Assembly (NCBI GenBank): GCA_001579985.1
Contig: LRSR01001194.1
Span: forward strand, 1-20,844
Direction: 5' to 3'
From: Hypsibius dujardini
Taxonomy: Eukaryota > Tardigrada > Eutardigrada > Parachela > Hypsibiidae
DNA: 20,844 bases
Shown here: positions 17,901 through 20,844 of the stretch, in pieces
Layout: each line of letters begins with the position of its first letter
How positions within the stretch are numbered: the first letter of the stretch is position 1
Program-made: the position numbers and the translations under genes
The notes under the pieces: generated by a model
Told to the model about the DNA's origin: nothing
The model's input: only the letters and a program-made list of their open reading frames with translations
Databases searched by the model: none

Positions 17901-18847
17901 ACGGATAGAACCGGGTCTAGCAAAACTTTGCTAGGTTAGGGAAAGTGCTGAATGATTCCTTGCAAATCCTATCGGAATCGTTTGCAAAATTCCCCACAAC
18001 CATCAAATGTAACCGTTTCAGTAGTGGCGGGAACCGTGGCGCCGCTGACGAAGAATGGAAAAAAAGCCGTCAAATGAGTGACTACACAGTCACGAAATGT
18101 CAGTTACAAGTTACTCGTAGTGTTTACTCGCATTGGCAGCGCAGCGAATCATTAGGCAGAGTTCTAACCTTTTCCTAATGGTTACTCATTTTTAACTCCC
18201 CTTGTATTCACTCGAATATTGCAATACCAGTTTCACTAGACGCCCTAAGGACCAGTCTCAAGTCCCTTATTTTTTCGATACTGAGAAAAGAAAATTCGGC
18301 ACGTGGGACTGGATGTTGTTCGGGCGGTCCAAGTGGTAGCAAGGTGGTGCTAAGTAGGTACCTACCCCTTTGAAAAGTTTTTTTAAAAATTTGTTTTTTG
18401 AATCTAAATAAATATGTGGTGAAAATACCAAAGCAAAAAACTGTGAACGAAAAGACCCAAAACTCGTGCTGAAAATCGAATGTGACCGTCAAATCTAGCA
18501 AGTGTATGCTGACTGCTTCTCAGAGTGTTAAAGGGTGGCTTTTAACTTGGGCCACAAAGGCATTCAAAGCAAGCGTGTACCTGGAAAACGCGGGCCATCA
18601 CGCCGGGGTCGGTGGGATTGTCGAAGTCATCCACCAATCCGTCCTCGATGCCGAACAACGTGACCGGGTCCGAAGCGTTCACAATCTCCCGTTTGACCAG
18701 ATCGGAGAGTTTGGGCGCGGACACTGCGAACGTGACGCGATGGTGCTTGCCGACTTTTTTGGCCAGCTCGTACAACGGAATAATGTGGCCGTAGGCGGGG
18801 AAGGAGGCGATAAGGACGTGGAGCTTCCCACCCGGATTGGGCGTCAT
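14979..18847 (-). CDS. Plant-type UDP-glycosyltransferase B (GT1), two exons
   Basis: Exon 1 18847-18581 (89 codons) and exon 2 16115-14979 (TGA) join in phase 0 to 467 aa. The donor is GTACAC (18580) and the acceptor TTTCCAG (16116); the intron is 2,465 bp. The start ATG has A at -3. The N-terminal domain has SFPAYGHIIP with catalytic His21 and DIVITDNF with Asp125. SVVYVSFGS matches paralog A. The PSPG box at 339-382 is exactly 44 residues (WAPQ...HCGWNS...GKP...WP.F.DQ), ending in Gln. As in A, no signal peptide or membrane anchor is seen, so it should be a soluble cytosolic enzyme glycosylating small acceptors; the substrate is unknown. Exon 2 is much richer in GC than its flanks, which produces long antisense and shifted frames (15237-15908 plus; 15403-16326 minus) that are not genes. 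A and B are same-strand paralogs about 7.6 kb apart. Confidence 0.92.
16133..16495. repeat. 36-bp direct repeats in the UGT B intron
   Basis: The segment aaggtactaagcaagcacgt and the following aatctgacaaggga (16133-16168) recurs as aaggtaataagcaagcacat plus aaactaacaaggga at 16460-16495. The copies are 327 bp apart in the same orientation. The interval has no gene. Confidence 0.75.
16484..17510. mobile_element. ~1-kb foldback element in the UGT B intron
   Basis: The left arm (about 16484-16622, weaker to 16655) is an imperfect inverted copy of the right arm (about 17383-17510, weaker from 17350). Matching blocks include tcaaattcaaa, cgcccaaattt, tcgtgaatac, ctatgattt/ttatgattt, atccctg-tcagtgg and aattcgg. 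The middle contains two smaller inverted pairs, ggggcggagctatg (16966-16979) with catagctccgcccc (17043-17056) and a similar pair at 17139-17151 and 17213-17227. No transposase. Confidence 0.7.
17869..18531. mobile_element. piggyBac-like MITE, copy 2, in the UGT B intron
   Basis: TTAA at 17869-17872 and 18528-18531 flank ends tcctctggtaaccagg and ctgcttctcagagtg, related to those of the copy at 9536-10116 and in the same orientation. Its inner border is 49 bp from the UGT B 5' splice site. The 663-bp interior is related to copy 1 only in patches. Confidence 0.72.
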
Positions 18848-19449
18848 TTCTCTGCTGCTGAGACTATTAGAATAAATGTGCAAAAATCCTTTTCGATGAA
18901 CTGGCACAAGGCGCCTGGAAATGCTTTCCTATAATGCCTCAACACTTTTTAAGGCACAATCAGTTCTGATTCTTAAGGCTCGTGCAGCGAGGCACAATTT
19001 TGAGCCTTCCTTCACAGTCAACCAGGCGTGCAACCCTCTCATGATTGTGATTGTGTGAAGAAAAGACCGACCACGAACTGATTAGAGAACACGCAGCGGC
19101 TAGGGGGAGACGGAATGTGATTGTGTAAATATTCTTAGTGGATCGCAGAGATAGCGTGTTTTCTTGCATGACAAGGTACTTTTTGCTTTGCTTTGCTTTG
19201 CTGATCTATGCACTTTCTGCGTTGAGAGCGATGTTTAAGGATTACGTCAGCAAAAGTTTGGACTATGTGCCATAAAACTCAACTCTTTGATTTAGGAGCC
19301 CATTGATACCTCCACCCTAACTGCATTCGTCAATGCCCAGTATTGTCATGTGACGATATTGCGATCTTCGAATTTCCTTGCAAAGAAAGCAGTGTGAGAA
19401 ATGGCTAAATGGTGCCTAGCAAAGCCAACCTAAGGGCTGCAACTTTTGT
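18848..19449. other. Upstream region of UGT B; no other gene
   Basis: Expected to hold the UGT B promoter (minus). No convincing TATA or Inr. A short gcttt repeat occurs around 19183-19203. The 69-codon minus frame (18960-19169) has no support. Confidence 0.4.
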
Positions 19450-19674
19450 GGTACGATGGTACGATGGTACGATGGTACGATGGTACGATGGTACGATGGT
19501 ACGATGGTACGATGGTATGATGGTACGATGGTACGATGGTATGATGGTACGTTGGTACGATGGTATGATGGTACGATGGTACGACGGTACGATGGTATGA
19601 TGGTACGATGGTATGATGGTACGATGGTACGATGGTATGATGGTATGATGGTACGATGGTACGATGGTACGAAG
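19450..19674. repeat. 8-bp minisatellite, 28 units (GTACGATG)n
   Basis: Twenty-eight units of gtacgatg from 19451 with no indel. The first eight are identical; among the remaining twenty, seven are gtatgatg and three carry single changes (gttg, gacg, gaag). As 8 is not a multiple of 3, every frame gives the same 8-residue repeat, which accounts for the long open frames on both strands. Confidence 0.97.
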
Positions 19675-20844
19675 GGTTGAGTGATAAGATGATTCGATGG
19701 TACGGTATTTATGCTAAGCCAAAAGCTCAATCACGTACGTCTGATTAATCGAGCTCATTACGATTAAGATTGAAAGCCAACCAAACGACAATCCGAGATT
19801 TCAAATATTCAGTTTTCAGATTTACAGTTTGCGTTATTCAAAGGGCGAAGAAGGAAGCTGTTGCTTTTAAGACATAAATAAATGTTTTAAATACGGAAAT
19901 CGGTCGCTTGACCAAGGTCCGGCACAAATTATAAAACTCACCATTTTCCACCTCTTTTACGGTCAAAAAGGTATCTGCAGACTGTGAGCTGGACAAACGT
20001 TGTAAATTGCGTCCTTCAATTTGATAATCTATAGATTGTCTTCAAAAAAGAACGATCTGAGTCTTCAAAAAAGGACGATCTGAATCAGATTGCTGACAGT
20101 CACGTGGCCTGAGTGCAAAGAAGCGATTGATTGATTGATGTTTTGAGGTAGCGCGGACCAGTCATTGGCGGTTTTGCTTTTGCCTTTGCTTAGACAGTGA
20201 ACAGTGATCAACGTTAAACAACCCGCTCAAAGTCGCTAAAAAATGTAAAAATTATTTTCGTTCCACAAATGAAAGGAAAAATAGTTTCGGCAGTCAAATC
20301 TTGTCCGATCTGGTACCGGGCGTTAATGGGTTGACTGCTTGAGCGTCCTGTGCACTTCTTGCCTTCGGCAGTGGCCACGGGCCCGTTTAGGCTACCCACA
20401 AGCCGGAACCGTGCAGGACCCCTGCTGGTAGACTCTGCTCATTTCTTCCCCTTCGCCGTTCCTTTTTTGTCCTTTTTTCTGAACTGTTTTTGTGACTTTT
20501 ATACAGTGCGCAACGGGCGGAGACTTTTTGACTGTCAGTGAAATCGAAAATGCCACACATGGACTCTGATTGGGCAAATTTTGGTGAATCTTGATTAGTC
20601 CATTGATGGTTAAATGCTGATCTCTAACGTTTAAACAAGACTTGAAATGAATAAATCAGTTGATTTTACTAACTTAAGTAAAATCGATCAATTCGTTTTG
20701 TCACGAAAAAATCGGATGTCGATTAGTCGACATTGGGCGTTGAAACAATTTGCGGGATTACACGATTGACAAAAATTTGGGTTGGACGTGAACAAAAGTA
20801 AAAGTAGCAAAAGTGCTGCTTCCTATCGGCATTATTTTATTTTG
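19675..20844. other. No supported gene
   Basis: Includes a 23-bp tandem duplication (cttcaaaaaagaacgatctga, 20040-20084), a gattgatt tract near 20125-20140 and a near-palindrome atgtcgattagtcgacat (20717-20734). On the minus strand TATAAAAG (20503-20496) lies about 60 bp upstream of an ATG opening only a 15-codon frame. Overlapping 61-63 codon frames on both strands show no motif. Confidence 0.5.

Noticed and set aside
19409-19730. ORFs with 8-residue repeats on both strands
   Set aside because: Direct outcome of the 8-bp minisatellite read in three frames.

Overview
The window is nuclear DNA of a small-genome invertebrate animal. Evidence for an animal: GT-AG spliceosomal introns in every gene, a RILP-like adaptor gene (a metazoan family), a TATA-driven small secreted proline/tyrosine-rich protein, a Pol III tRNA gene and many short inverted-repeat elements. 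A tardigrade (Hypsibius-like) is my best guess, because I associate expanded plant-type UDP-glycosyltransferases with that group. This is inference and was not tested by any search.

Layout. 1-1237 (+): the 3' part of a RILP-like gene (three exons in view), with tetranucleotide microsatellites upstream and in its first visible intron. 1515-1906 (-): a complete tRNA-Trp(CCA) fold, followed downstream by five 60-bp tandem copies of its 3' half that lack the anticodon. 1907-5271: no credible gene. This stretch holds a hairpin element, a CACGTG tandem repeat, a large inverted repeat with ~0.3 kb arms, and two MITE-like elements (28-bp TIRs; 10-bp TSD). 5272-8221: UGT gene A (minus, two exons, 472 aa) between two same-orientation LTR-like repeats. 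Its intron is largely a copy of a repeat that also lies upstream in inverted orientation. 8222-10917: non-coding, with a 40-bp perfect palindrome, a piggyBac-like MITE flanked by TTAA, and a Tc1/mariner-like MITE flanked by TA. 10918-11592 (+): a compact secreted-protein gene with TATA box, signal-peptide exon, repeat exon and poly(A) signal. 12019-12298 (-): a tentative 74-aa acidic protein gene. 12364-13713: a second copy of the 4.8-kb repeat and another inverted-repeat element. 14946-18847 (-): UGT gene B (467 aa, two exons) with a 2.47-kb intron full of transposon-like DNA. 18848-20844: no clear gene, and an 8-bp minisatellite of 28 units.

How the parts relate. The two UGT genes are tandem paralogs on the same strand. 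Both encode full-length GT1 enzymes of the plant/cytosolic type: exact 44-residue PSPG box with HCGWNS, catalytic His/Asp pair, no signal peptide, no C-terminal membrane anchor. Their single introns are at different positions and phases, as expected if introns were gained separately after an intronless ancestor was acquired. Repeats are closely tied to both genes: they fill the introns, and they supply the only AATAAA found downstream of gene A.

Most promising for novelty: the tRNA-Trp 3'-half array (six evenly spaced B boxes), the repeat-built intron and LTR-like bracketing of UGT A, and the intron discordance between the two UGTs. I saw no CRISPR array, operon or prokaryotic system.
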